In this document: one piece after another, positions 1-10,124 of the stretch
Layout of the letters: every line of letters begins with the position of its first letter
Numbering within the stretch: position 1 is the stretch's first letter
Source: Salvator merianae
Taxonomy: Eukaryota; Chordata; Lepidosauria; Squamata; Teiidae
Assembly (NCBI GenBank): GCA_003586115.2
Contig: QVOM02000034.1
Location: 141,274,796 to 141,338,795 of the forward strand
DNA length: 64,000 nucleotides
Direction: 5' to 3'
Notes under the pieces: model-generated
What the model was told of the DNA's origin: nothing
Seen by the model: the letters and a program-made list of their open reading frames with translations, nothing else
The model's database searches: none
Position numbers and translations under genes: made by a program

Positions 1-330
1 AACTTACCTGATGAAGAGGATGAAAGTATGCGACAATTAATAATTGGACTGCTAACACAAGCAATGAAAGCAGAGGAAACAATTTCGACCAAGAAATAGA
101 TAGAGCCTTTCGAATTAACACAGGATATGCCAAGATGAACAAGGTCCCAAGGGATGTGTTGGTCCTTTTTGTGAAGAAATTTACAAGAGATGCTGTTTTA
201 GCAAGACATTATGAGTCACCTGTATGTACAGATCAAGGTCCAATTATTTTGTTAAAGGAAGTTCCGGGAAAAATCCCACAATTGAGAAAAGAGTATATAA
301 GTCTTTATAAAACAATAAAACACTTTTTAA
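1..330 (+). pseudogene. L1-type LINE ORF1, C-terminal fragment
   Basis: Positions 135-310 encode a peptide with KVPRDVLVLFVKK and later ILLKEVPG, which matches the RNA-binding C-terminal domain of L1 ORF1 proteins (trimeric nucleic-acid chaperones that coat LINE RNA). The preceding 130 bases continue the similarity (IDRAFRINTGYA) in a second frame, so at least one frameshift is present. The copy is cut by the window edge on the left and by an opposite-strand L1 piece near 330. It is a relic. Confidence 0.6.
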
Positions 331-339
331 AAAATATGC

Positions 340-1500
340 TATCATTCAAATGTCACCATTTGCAAGTCTTACACCATAGTTTTTGTCTGAAGAGTTTCCA
401 CTCTAGAATCTAGCTTGCTCGATACATCTTCTCACATCAGAACCTTTTTCTTTATTTCATGAAATTCTGTGCATAATACATCTATTTCCTTTTTAAGGTC
501 CTGTCTTAACTTTCAGAGTTTTGTTCCTGCTTAGCAAAAGATTGCTGCATCTGCTGAATCAAAAAACTGCTGAATCAAAAAGCTAATGACTCAGGTAGTC
601 ATTAGCTCTGGGTCTGAGACCCACCTCTGTTCCTTTGGCTGTTTGTCTTTTTCTAATTTTGACTTTTTAGTCTCCATATTTTACACTTTCCCAATTTCAA
701 GGTGCAGAATTTAATCATTCATTAAACTTTTACATAGCTGTTATAATTCTGTCTTTTACCGAAGGAAGAGAAAATTTAAAAGACCATTTTTTTCAATGTT
801 ATCAGAAGAATTCTTATCCTTTCATTATTCATTAATTATATTCAGTCAAATAGTTTTCAGATTTTAACTAAGGAAGAACTTCCATTTCCAGCCACTAATC
901 TTACTGTTGACTTCCCAAGTCATCACTTACTTCCATTTTTAAATCCATTAATCTTTTCGTACTCTTTGTCTCTTAGTTGATAAGCAGTTGGCTTCAATGT
1001 ATTTTAATGAGTTACTGGAATCCCAGGCTTGTTAAAAACTTTGAATGATATCTCTGAAAACTAAAGCCTTTACAAATCTTTTAGAAGTGTGCTGGATTTA
1101 AGTCAGTTAGACTTTTGGCAACTGTTCTCAGGGCTATATTTGTGGAAACATTTATCCAAAGGTTCTATGTGTTTTTCTTAAGTTAGCTTTCTTCACAAAT
1201 TAAAAGTGGATCAGCCCAAACTGATTCCTTTAAAGGCTACTCACAATGTGCTCGGGGTTGTTGTTCCTCCAGCTCCATACTGCTCCTTCTGTATGCGATG
1301 GCTGCAAAGTTGCCACTGCCCCCACTGGGAGGGGGGGGACTTGATTGGAGCTCTAATGAGAAATCCCACTGCCTCCCTGTCACTCAGAGAGACAAAATCC
1401 TCTGACAGTGGAGGCTGCAATCTCCTCTCTTCATGTCGTGGTTTTGCTTCGAGAAAAAAGATCTCAGCAGTTCCACTCAGCCATCTTCACCTGTTCTGAA
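340..1500 (-). mobile_element. L1-type LINE, 5' end and ORF1 start, inverted
   Basis: This stretch is clearly similar to 19150-20290 in the same orientation. Shared landmarks are TTTCCACTCTAGAATCT, CATTTCCTTTTTAA and, near the right end, AAAGGCTACTCACAATGTGC. The two are copies of one repeat; relation to neighbouring L1 pieces suggests the 5' UTR and start of ORF1 read on the minus strand. No long open frame survives. Confidence 0.5.
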
Positions 1501-2150
1501 AAAGAACAGTTTTCTCCATCAGCATCTTCTATTGCCATAATTTTAGTTATTATCTTTGTTTTCTGGATATTTATTTTGAAACCAGCCACAGAGCCAAAAT
1601 CTTTCATGTTTTGCATTAATATATAAATCCCCTCCAGGAAGTCCTCCGAAATTATAACAAGTCATCTATGAATATCCTTAACTTGTAGTTTTCTTTCTTT
1701 TATTTTAATTACCAATTTTTCCCCATCTCTTCTTATGTCTCTGTTCAATATCTCAAGTGCCAAGACAAATAAAAGTAGTGACAGTGGGCATCCATGTCTT
1801 GTCCCGTTCTGGGTCTCACAAGGTTTTGTCAGTTCTGTATTTACGATTATTCGGTCTTTCTGTGATATATCAATTGACCTAATCCATTTGGTGATAATTT
1901 TACTAAAGTTCATAATCTCCAGAACTCTATATCAAAACATTCAGTTTAAAATGTCAAATGCTTTCTCTGTATTTAGGAAGATTGAAGCCACCTTTTTTCT
2001 TATGTTGCTCCAGGTATTCCAAAATGTCTAAAATGCTTCTCACATTTTCTCATAATTGTTGTTTAGGCAAAAATCCAGCTTGGTTTTCATGGATAAAGTC
2101 CTATAAGATTTTTTTCAATCTTTCTTCCAAAATTGTTGTAAGTTTATAAT
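1500..2150 (-). pseudogene. L1-type LINE ORF2, reverse transcriptase fragment
   Basis: The minus strand between 1913 and 1662 encodes RHGCPLSLLLFVLALEIL, the conserved block just before the catalytic YxDD box of L1 reverse transcriptases. Downstream on the minus strand (1620-1510) a palm/thumb block GFKINIQKTKI follows in another frame. Stops and frame changes show the copy is dead. It ends near 2150, where L1 pieces of the opposite orientation begin. Confidence 0.75.
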
Positions 2151-2159
2151 AACTGTTCA

Positions 2160-3330
2160 ATACAAGAAGTAGTACAATGGCCTCTTACAAAGTTTGAACT
2201 TGATAAACCAGGCAGCAAACAAAAGGACTAATATCCGAAATATATAATGTCAGATTTTTACACGGAAAAACACAAAGCAAGCATGGTGCTTATCAGCAAT
2301 AATGAAAGAAAGATATACTAAATATATTGTTAACATCTAATTCTTATATTTCTATCACGGATAATGAAATCTAAAAACTCAGGATGCTGGTGGGAATGTG
2401 AAGGAACCCCTACATGCCTCCACATGTGGTGTGAGTGCCCACTGGTCAAAAACTTTTGGAATCAAATCTTATCAGGAAATCACAAATATCATAGAACAAC
2501 AAATTCTGTTTCTTCCCTGTTCTGTTTCTGCTTTAGTACCTTATTTTTTTCAGCTGAGTATATGATTGTTAAAAACTGGAAATATGCTAAGAGTTTATCC
2601 GTATCAAGTTGATATGCTGAATTTTCAATATAATATACAAATGGACCAATGGGAGAAAAATGTAGGTGATTCGAAATTTACATTGTGTTATAACTTAAGG
2701 GAGAATTATTACAAGATGACGTATAGATAGCACTTTACCCTGTACAAGTTGGCTAATAGGTATAAAAACATATTGAACAAATGTGGGAATTATGGAGAAA
2801 TGGATGGAATGTACTTTCATGTGGTGGACATGTCCAAAAGTAAGGGCTTTCTGGGTACAAATTCATAATAAAATGCAAAAAATATTAAGAATACCCTTAC
2901 ATGGTAAAATATAACTATTTTTTATTGGATTTGGTGAACAATGGATTAGAAAAATATGACTACTGCTGCCAGATTGATACTTGTGTAACAATAAAAAATG
3001 CCAGAAATACCATAATTGGATGATTGGATTCTAAAATCGTTGGACTTCGCAGAAATGGATAAACTGATTAATCTGTTAATGACGATCTTTGTTAACAACT
3101 GACAACCCTTTATTGACTATAGAAAACAGGGAAAGAATTACAAATAATGAGAAGACAAAGACATTGGCGTGGCATAGGATTTAACAAGATGAGCAGAGAT
3201 CTAAAAATAACAGGCAATTGCACAGAAAAAGATCGGGAGTCATGAAATACAGTATAGTATAAGTTGTAATTATTGCTGGTTTTAGAATTTTTTTCTATTA
3301 GGAAGTTCAATGCTAAATAAAATTTTATAA
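2160..3330 (+). pseudogene. Two L1 ORF2 C-terminal fragments
   Basis: Two successive pieces carry the cysteine/histidine-rich C-terminal segment of L1 ORF2. At 2364-2480 the peptide reads CEGTPTCLHMWCECPLVKNF. At about 2815-2900 a second diverged copy reads FHVWWTCPK followed by VRAFWVQI. Each is followed by decayed 3' sequence. The repeated order indicates two separate insertions or a duplication. Confidence 0.55.
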
Positions 3331-3595
3331 ACTTAGAATTAATTTAATCTTTCCTTGTCTTTCTTTTCTTTTTATCTCATCCAGAATTAATTCCATCTTT
3401 TCTTGTCTTTTTTGTTCTAGTTCAGAATTGTACTGCTTTACTTGCATCCCAGACCATTCAAACTTCCGTGTCTTTATTTAAATTAATCTAAAAAAAATCT
3501 CTCTTATTTTTGCAATATTCCACAATTAAATTTTTGTGCAATAATGTTTCACTCAATCTTTATCTGAAAGTATGCCTTTTCTTTTCAAAATTGAC
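3330..3595 (-). pseudogene. L1 ORF2 internal fragment, inverted
   Basis: The bases TGCATCCCAGACCATTC (3447-3463) and the following A/T-rich run resemble 32945-33020, part of a better preserved minus-strand L1 ORF2 (segment between endonuclease and reverse transcriptase). The piece stops sharply near 3595, where sequence joined to provirus ERV-A begins. Confidence 0.45.
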
Positions 3596-3767
3596 TGTAA
3601 CAGAGAGGAAATGGCGACAGCGTCTGAGTAGGGCTCTCTTAAAGCCGCCATAAAAATTCAATCAAAATAAAGGTCTTCCCAGCCCACTCACCAAACTAAC
3701 TTGTTGCAAGAGGCCCAGTACAGAGAGAGGTACTACATTTTTATTCTGGGGCTTTGGGTGGAAGGTA
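3596..3767 (+). other. Unassigned leader of ERV-A, possible LTR remnant
   Basis: About 170 bases lie between the L1 piece and the duplicated segment of ERV-A. They start with TGTAACAG, as an LTR could, and contain AATAAA at 3666-3671. They do not resemble the 3' LTR at 10114-10561. A TGGGGCTTTGGG run at about 3748 sits where a primer site might be but matches no primer site I know. It could be the polyadenylation/U5 end of an unrelated LTR or ordinary flanking DNA. Confidence 0.2.
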
Positions 3768-3933
3768 TGTTGGATGAATCCTCCTCATCCTCGCCAATCA
3801 CACCACTATTTGACTCTTCTCCTGATCCTTTCCCATCTTTATCCTTGTATGATGCCTTGTATGATGAAATAGATACCTTAGCTATTAGTGCTTGTTCTGA
3901 TAAAAGCCCTTCTTCTGAAGAGCAATATAATCC
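3768..3933 (+). repeat. Copy 1 of 166-bp direct duplication (from ERV-A 3' ORF)
   Basis: Bases 3768-3933 match 9874-10039 at 165 of 166 positions; the single difference is G versus A in the CCTC(G/A)CC run near 3793. Sequence identity stops abruptly on both sides. The segment encodes the Ser/Asp-rich stretch of the ORF after env (SSSSPITPLF ... YDALYDEIDTL). Here it lies directly before the protease remnant, in a different reading frame. Confidence 0.95.
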
Positions 3934-4203
3934 GGATCACAGACAGTCACATATGCCATTGGACCCCTAAAAGATGAACACTCCTTTTTATTATGTCCAG
4001 GTCCCGTGAATTTGCTTGGAAGAGATTTGTTGTGTAAATTACATGCCACCATTTATTGTACACCAGATGGCATTTCCCTGAAAATTCCAGGAACTCATTT
4101 GCCTCATTTTATGGGACTATTGCAGACAGTTGACAAGCCTTTACTCTTTCAAACTCAAATCCTTGCTGAATGGTTTTCCTTGATTAATCATGATATCTGG
4201 TAA
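3934..4203 (+). pseudogene. pro: ERV-A protease, C-terminal remnant
   Basis: From the first base after the duplicated segment the frame is open for 89 codons and contains NLLGRDLLCKL, the conserved C-terminal block of gamma-type retroviral proteases (dimeric aspartic enzymes that mature Gag and Pol). The N-terminal half with the catalytic DTG triad is missing, so it cannot be active. The frame ends at TAA 4201-4203; the reverse transcriptase follows in the same frame, showing protease and pol were one reading unit. Confidence 0.8.
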
Positions 4204-5604
4204 ACTACATCCTCTGAAGTGGGACTACTGAAGTCTGCCCAACCTGTGCAGATTACTATTAGAACTGATAAGCCTCCCCCCTGTATACCTCAGTACCCCA
4301 TTTCCAGAGAAGCCAAAGAAGGCTTAACTCCTTTAATTGAAGAATTTTTATCCAAAGGCATTTTGGTCCACTGCCAGTCTCCTTGCAACACTCCTATCTT
4401 GCCTGTTAAAAAACCAAAGACTGATGAACAGGGAAGGCCTGTTTACAGATTCGTGCAAGACCTAAGAAAGGTCAATGACTATGTAATACCCAAGTATCCA
4501 GTAGTTCCCAATCCACATACTATTTTAAATGATATTGATCCAGATGCAACCATTTTTTCTGTGATAGATCTCTGTCAGGTCTTTTTTAGTATTCCTTTGC
4601 ATCAGAATTCACAATGGATCTTTGCCTTTACTTATTGGAAGACCAGTTCCCAGCTCACTTTTATGCGTCTTCCGCAGGGATTCCGAGAATCCCCAGGGAT
4701 TTTCTCCATTGTTTACGCGGATTTAAGCACCATAGAATTGCAAGGATCACGTCTGCATATTTACGTAGATGACCTTTTAGTGACCTCTAGTGATAGGAAA
4801 CAGCACCAGCAGGATGTGGTTACTTTACTGAATTGTTTGGCTGAAAAGGGCCATAAGGTGTCACCTAGTAAAGTACAGTGGGCTCAATCAGAAGTGAAAT
4901 ATCTCGGACACCTGTTAGGGCCTGGAGTTAAGCGCTTGTCTCCTGAACGAATTGCTTTAATCCAGAATTTGTCCCCACCAACTACTAAGAAGCAAGTTAG
5001 AGGCATTTTGGGAACAGCTGGATTTTGCCGTGCTTGGATTCCAGGCTTTGGGGAAATTGTGAAACCTTTAATAGAACTGACTAATAAGCATTCACCTGGT
5101 CCTGTCAGGTGGACAGAGAGAGAACAAAAAGCATTTGATACTTTGAAACAAGCACTTAGCACCACTCCAGCCCTTGGTATATCTGATTATCGAAAACCAT
5201 TTACTCTGTATATCCATGAAAACAAAGGTGTGGTGTCTGGAGTGTTAACTCAACCGTTTGGGCCAGGAAATTGACCTGTTGCTTATTTTTCCTGTCAGTT
5301 AGATCCCGTGGCGAAAGGAATGGTAGGCTGCTTGCGTGCGATTGCAGCAGCCGCTATATTGTTGCCTAAAGCAGATGATTATGCTCAAGGTCATGAACTA
5401 GTAATTTGTGCACCACACGCTGTATATCAAATCATGACTCAAACCAAAACTCAATTCTTCACTACAGCCAGACAAAGCAGATATGAGAGCATACTTTTAA
5501 GCAGACCTGTATTGAAATTCCAATGATGTAACACACTTAATCCTGCAACGCTGTTACCTGAACTGAGAACTTGCATTTTTCATGACTGTTATGAGGTTTC
5601 CCAG
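4204..5604 (+). pseudogene. pol: ERV-A reverse transcriptase
   Basis: Encodes the RNA-dependent DNA polymerase that copies the retroviral genome. The main open run is 4219-5274 (351 codons). Visible blocks in order are LPVKKPKTDE, QDLRKVN, the first catalytic Asp in FSVIDL, LPQGFRESPG, the active-site YVDD (codons near 4765), KYLGHLLG, and FCRAWIPGF of the connection region. In-frame TGA stops at 5272-5274 and 5524-5526 break it, the first near the end of the RT/connection region and the second before RNase H; the frame itself is kept through both. The upstream TAA at 4201-4203 separates it from protease. No indel is seen in the polymerase core, so decay is by point change only. Confidence 0.92.
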
Positions 5605-6130
5605 ATGGAAGATAAGCCACGGAAAGATTTGAGTGATGTTCCTCTTCAAAACCCTGATTTAGAACTTTTTGTAGATGGTTCATCACGAGTCATAGAAGGG
5701 AAAAGATATACTGGGTATGCAGTAACAACCAAATTTGAAACTTTACTAGTGGGAAGTCTGTCTCCAAACCTCAGCGCACAAGCAGCTGAGTTACATGCAC
5801 TCAGTGAAGCTTGCAAATTGGCAGAACGTCAGACTGTTAATGTTTATACAGACTCTAAATATGCTTTTGGAATTTGTCATGCTACAGGGCAGTTGTGGAA
5901 AAAAAGAGGATTTCTTACATCATCAGGGGGTCAAGTAGCTAATGGGCCACAAATTGAAGCCCTGCTACATTCAATTCATTTGCCTTTGAAAATTGCTATA
6001 ATGTATTGTCGATCACATCAGAAGGATTCCAGTGACATAACTAAGGGTAATAATCTTGCTGATCAGGCTGCACGCCTTGGAGCACAACAACCAATTCCAC
6101 AACAAATGATGCTCCTTGCTAGTCCAGAAA
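5605..6130 (+). pseudogene. pol: ERV-A RNase H domain
   Basis: Continues the pol frame after the TGA at 5524-5526. It degrades the RNA strand of RNA-DNA hybrids during reverse transcription. All four acidic catalytic positions can be seen: Asp in FVDGSS, Glu in AAELHAL, Asp in VYTDSKYAFG and Asp in NNLADQAARL. The domain contains no break of its own; the 313-codon frame (5605-6546) runs on into integrase. Confidence 0.9.
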
Positions 6131-7309
6131 TTACCCTAACCAGTGATTTTTATGAGGCAGCTGACCCTAGTGAGCGGGAAGTATGGGTAAAAGCAGGTGC
6201 AATGAATGGACATGATGGCATCTGGACAGTGGCAGATAGCAGACCTGTTCTTCCAAAAGCACAACTCTATATGTACCTGAAAGACTTTCATTATAATCAT
6301 GGACATCTGGGGTCTACAAAAATGGTTGAATATGTTAACAGAGTGTGGTTTGCTCCTGGTATTACTGAAATGGCCAAACGCATAAGCTCAGGATGTACCA
6401 TTTGTTTAATTGAAAACCCTATGCAAAAAAGAAAGTCCATTCCAGGAGGAAGGCCTTGGGTACGAGCTCCTTTTGAGTCACTGCAAATAGATTATACACA
6501 CATGACACCCTGTCATGGGTTCAAACATTTGCTCCTAGATCTCTGATAAGCTGACGGGATGGTTGGAACTGTTCCCAACAAAGAAACAAACTGCTGGGCT
6601 AGTAGCAGAAATTCTTTTGAATCACATAATACCCCGGACAGGATTGCCTCTTGGTATAGACTCCGATCAAGGAAGTCATTTTACAGCAAGCATCATCAAA
6701 AGTCTGACTAAACTATTGGGTATAACCTGGAATTATCATCCTCAAAGTTCAGGTTGGGTGGAATGTGCAAACCAGTCAATAAAACGGTTACTGTGTAAAA
6801 TTCAGAAAGAAACTGGTCTGACTTGGTTAAAAGCCTTGCCTCTTGCTCTTTTTGTGTTCCGCACAACGCCTAGGGGTCGACTTGGTATTTCACCTTATGA
6901 GCTGTTATATGGTTTTCCACCTCCAATAGGGAAGCCTATTCTACCTGCAGCAAGCACAGATTTTGCAGAATTAACAGAAACTAATCTTGTTCCTTACCTT
7001 AAAGGTCTACACAAGCACTTACATGAGCTTCATTCTTATGCCATAGATACACAACCCTTGCCCCTTGACTCGCCTGCCCACAACATCCTTCCTGGGGAGG
7101 AGGTGTATGTGAAAGTGATTTCTGAAGAAAAAGGTACAAAATGGCTGGGCCCATATGAAGTTCTTCTTATCACCTATTCAGGTCTCAAGGTAAAGGAGCT
7201 GAATTCTTGGATTCATCACAGTCGCTGTCGGAAGGCTCCAGCCTCAAAAGATCCAACCCCTTTTCAGGATCTCAGCAACACAGATTCAGATTTAGAGGAA
7301 CCAGGATGA
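6131..7309 (+). pseudogene. pol: ERV-A integrase
   Basis: Encodes the DDE recombinase that joins proviral DNA to the host chromosome. The zinc-binding HHCC module is seen as HYNHGHLG plus SSGCTIC (about 6285-6405). The first catalytic Asp lies in LQIDYTHM, the second in GIDSDQGSHF and the Glu in GWVECANQ. A GPY motif (WLGPYEV) lies in the C-terminal domain. The frame changes between about 6538 and 6546, where a TGA ends the first frame; the rest is read from 6563 in the next frame. The stop TGA at 7307-7309 overlaps the env start codon (ATGA), a compact arrangement. Confidence 0.9.
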
Positions 7310-9390
7310 AGGTTGTATTTTTTTGTTGTTTATTTCTATCTCATCTGGTTAACCTCACAATTTCTCAAGCATGGTTTGCTTTTCACATATGTCTTACTAA
7401 TAGATGCGCTGATTGGCAATGGCCTGGACTGAAGGGTGGAATCTCATGTTCTGTGGACTCTTCTAAACATAGGATGCCACCCCTTAATGAGTATGGCTTT
7501 ATTAAGACCCCTCTGGAAATTAAAATAAATCCAGCTGGGAAATGGACAAAGTTTTTACCAAAACCAAATAAGCCTTGGGAAAAAGAGGCACACTGTTCTG
7601 AATTTCCCTGCAAGTGTCCTATTCCTGAATTGATCTTTTTACATCCCACTGAGAACCAGTGGATGGGACCTTCTGAACTAACACCCGTTTGGTTCAACTT
7701 GGCTGTTCATTTTATCATGACAGGGCAGGATAGAGCCCTGGATGCCAGTACCAGGGAATGGCTCCTAACCAGGACTTTGCTTACTTGTAAAAATATACAA
7801 TTAAACCTAGACCACCCTGGCCAATTCATTACTTCCTGTGCCTCAACTTTTGTTGATTACTACTTAAAGGCTAGAACAAATCAAACACATAGGGCTAAAC
7901 GATCTGCTCCATCACCCTCCTGTTTATGTTACCAAAAGAAATATAATATCCGGCAACATGGAATAGTCTTTCAACATCATGGCTATGAAACCTGGGAATA
8001 TACTGGAGGATGGCCACCAGTAGTACAAGGAAAAGTATTTTCTGGATTTGTTTGGATGCCTAACCCTACTGTTTGCCCCAAACAAGAAGTTTTTGTTGGT
8101 CTTAGGAAACCTGGATCTATTTGTGCTTTGGGAACAACCAGAGGACGGTCCACTGGATGTTTTTCCTGGTATTGTATTCCTCCTACTAGCACCACAGCGC
8201 AACGAGTCATTAATCACTATTCTACTGCTTTGTATAATCCGGCCGGGAGGGCACTACCTACTTTGGGAACCTTACCCACAAAATACAGACTTATGACACC
8301 AGACTCTATTCATTCGTTCCGAAATGACTCTGAATTTGATGGTAATCCCAGATCCAAAGGGTATTATGGAAACCTTTTTCTGCATTTAGCTGATAAAATT
8401 GCAGCTACAATTCCCCACAGGAAAGACTGCTATATCTGTGCACATGTTCCTCATCATGCTCAGGATGGAATCCCTCTGGCGGCTTTACCCATTTTACCTT
8501 ACACTGAGTTATCAGATACAATTAAGAATTTTTCATACACTCCTTACAATGGGCGGCATCCCCTCTGGATTAGAACAACTATGGAAGGTATCGCCATCTG
8601 CAGGCATTTTGAAGGAAAGGCCTTTTTGGGAAATGGTCCCTGTCAGACCTTAATTAAAAATCAAACTCATCTAATAGATACTGCCCCAATATGGAACAAT
8701 TCCTGAGAGGCTGAAATTATGTTTTATAATTCTTCATTGCCACCTGGTTATTTTTGGATTTGTGGACATTTTGCAACCACTAATATGACAGAGTGATCTG
8801 GAAATTGTTACCTTGGATTTTTACAACCAGCTATTCGAATTGCAATGACCCTGCCCACTGGAAGCCTCCGCAGTTGCCGAAATGTGGGCCGAATGGTCTT
8901 AGGGATTTTCTTTCCAGGGATTAATAGTGCTTTGAATTATCAACAGCTTGTAAATATATCTGAAGCTTTAGTGGAAACTATTAATGAGACTTCTGGTGCT
9001 ATAAAAGCACTCACTGAAGAAGTCACACAATTAAGATTACTTGCAACTCAGAATTGCTTAGCTTTGGACACGATTCTTTCTAGTCAGGGTGGGGTTTGTG
9101 CTTTAATAGGATCAGAATGTTGCGTTTTAGTAACTGATAATTCTGTTAATATATCTGCTCATTTAAGTAACCTACAGAAGATCCGTAAAAAGGTGGAAGC
9201 TAATGCCAAAGAATTTACATGGCCTACTTGGACCTGGTCCTGGGCAGGCATTACTTCATGGTTTTGTAGTCTAGGTCATGTTTTTCTTATGTTATTGGTC
9301 ATAATATTTTTCTTTATATTTTTTGTATTGTTTGTATGCTGTTGTGTCCAGTGTCTCCCTGTGTGCATTCAGGCATGTTCCCGCATTTGA
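7306..9390 (+). pseudogene. env: ERV-A envelope (SU and TM) with two in-frame stops
   Basis: The start chosen is ATG 7306, which overlaps the pol stop and begins a hydrophobic signal peptide (VVFFCCLFLSHLVNL). The frame stays the same for 694 codons and is interrupted by TGA at 8704-8706 and TGA at 8794-8796. SU has many NxS/T sites. An RAKR motif lies near residue 196, while a minimal RSCR (8869-8880) sits just before the hydrophobic fusion-peptide-like VGRMVLGIFFPG. TM contains a leucine-rich heptad region, an immunosuppressive-type segment ending in a CX6CC motif (about 9091-9120), a membrane anchor rich in I/F/V (about 9275-9345) and a short cysteine-rich tail. The CX6CC places it with gamma-type envelopes. 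As it stands no full-length product can be made. Confidence 0.9.
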
Positions 9391-10124
9391 GCACCTCCTA
9401 CGTCTTCCAGATGTACCCTAAACCATGTCTACTTTCAGAGACCCCGTCTTCATCAGTAACAGCACCCATTTGGATCCCCAATGTGGAAATATTGCCATTA
9501 TCAGAACGTCCTGAGCCTCTAGCTCTCATTCCAAAACCTGCTCTTCCACCTGGAACTTTCACTCCTCTGATAATTGCATCTTCTTCTGACAAGGATACTC
9601 TCGAGTCTCCTAGTCCAGGACTGTATGACAATGTTCCTACACCACGAGGTAGAATTCCCCGACGACTACTATGCCTACGTGCAACCCTTCAAAATGACTT
9701 ACATAAGTTAATAAAGAGAAAGACCAGATTGACTCTGCAGGTTAACTCCTTAACTGCCCGTTGCAAGTTACTACAAAAGGATGTAGCTTCATTGGATCAA
9801 CAGCGATACAAACTATTGTCTCTAAGTCACGATTCTTGCGAGATGATATCTCATCAAGAATCGAATGGGCCACTGTTGGATGAATCCTCCTCATCCTCAC
9901 CAATCACACCACTATTTGACTCTTCTCCTGATCCTTTCCCATCTTTATCCTTGTATGATGCCTTGTATGATGAAATAGATACCTTAGCTATTAGTGCTTG
10001 TTCTGATAAAAGCCCTTCTTCTGAAGAGCAATATAATCCTGAATATAACACTTTATTATATCATGGCTTAATGCAATTAATCGATGATGGGTGGGAAAAA
10101 GAGAAAAGTATATTGAAATTCTGA
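9336..10124 (+). CDS. ERV-A extra 3' ORF of unknown function (262 codons)
   Basis: An intact frame that starts inside the last 55 bases of env, in the -1 frame relative to it, and ends just after the predicted start of the 3' LTR. I recognise no family. Residues about 20-100 are Pro/Ser-rich. Residues about 105-165 are Arg/Lys/Leu-rich with heptad-like spacing (LQNDLHKLIKR ... LQKDVASLDQQ) and could form a coiled coil. Residues about 180-234 are acidic and Ser-rich (SSSSPITPLF, YDALYDEIDTL). No signal peptide or membrane segment is seen. It could be an accessory gene made from a spliced mRNA, or an alternative envelope tail reached by frameshift; no canonical slippery heptamer was found. The frame is open for 262 codons in an element where pol and env carry stops. 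Confidence 0.6.
   Translation: MLLCPVSPCVHSGMFPHLSTSYVFQMYPKPCLLSETPSSSVTAPIWIPNVEILPLSERPEPLALIPKPALPPGTFTPLIIASSSDKDTLESPSPGLYDNVPTPRGRIPRRLLCLRATLQNDLHKLIKRKTRLTLQVNSLTARCKLLQKDVASLDQQRYKLLSLSHDSCEMISHQESNGPLLDESSSSSPITPLFDSSPDPFPSLSLYDALYDEIDTLAISACSDKSPSSEEQYNPEYNTLLYHGLMQLIDDGWEKEKSILKF
9874..10039 (+). repeat. Copy 2 of 166-bp direct duplication (within ERV-A 3' ORF)
   Basis: This is the original context of the segment also found at 3768-3933: here it lies in the middle of a continuous open frame, encoding residues about 180-234. One base in 166 differs between the copies. Confidence 0.95.
10093..10108 (+). promoter_or_regulatory. ERV-A polypurine tract
   Basis: An unbroken purine run, GGGAAAAAGAGAAAAG, lies a few bases before the predicted LTR start. 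In retroviruses such a tract resists RNase H and primes plus-strand DNA synthesis. It overlaps the end of the 3' ORF. Confidence 0.6.

Noticed and set aside
3740..3767. Primer binding site for ERV-A at TGGGGCTTTGGGTGG
   Set aside because: Only a loose resemblance to a tRNA-Pro site and no matching 5' LTR before it.
9300..9340. Programmed frameshift from env into the 3' ORF at T-runs
   Set aside because: The ORF is in the -1 frame, but no X XXY YYZ heptamer in the env frame is present at the T-runs.
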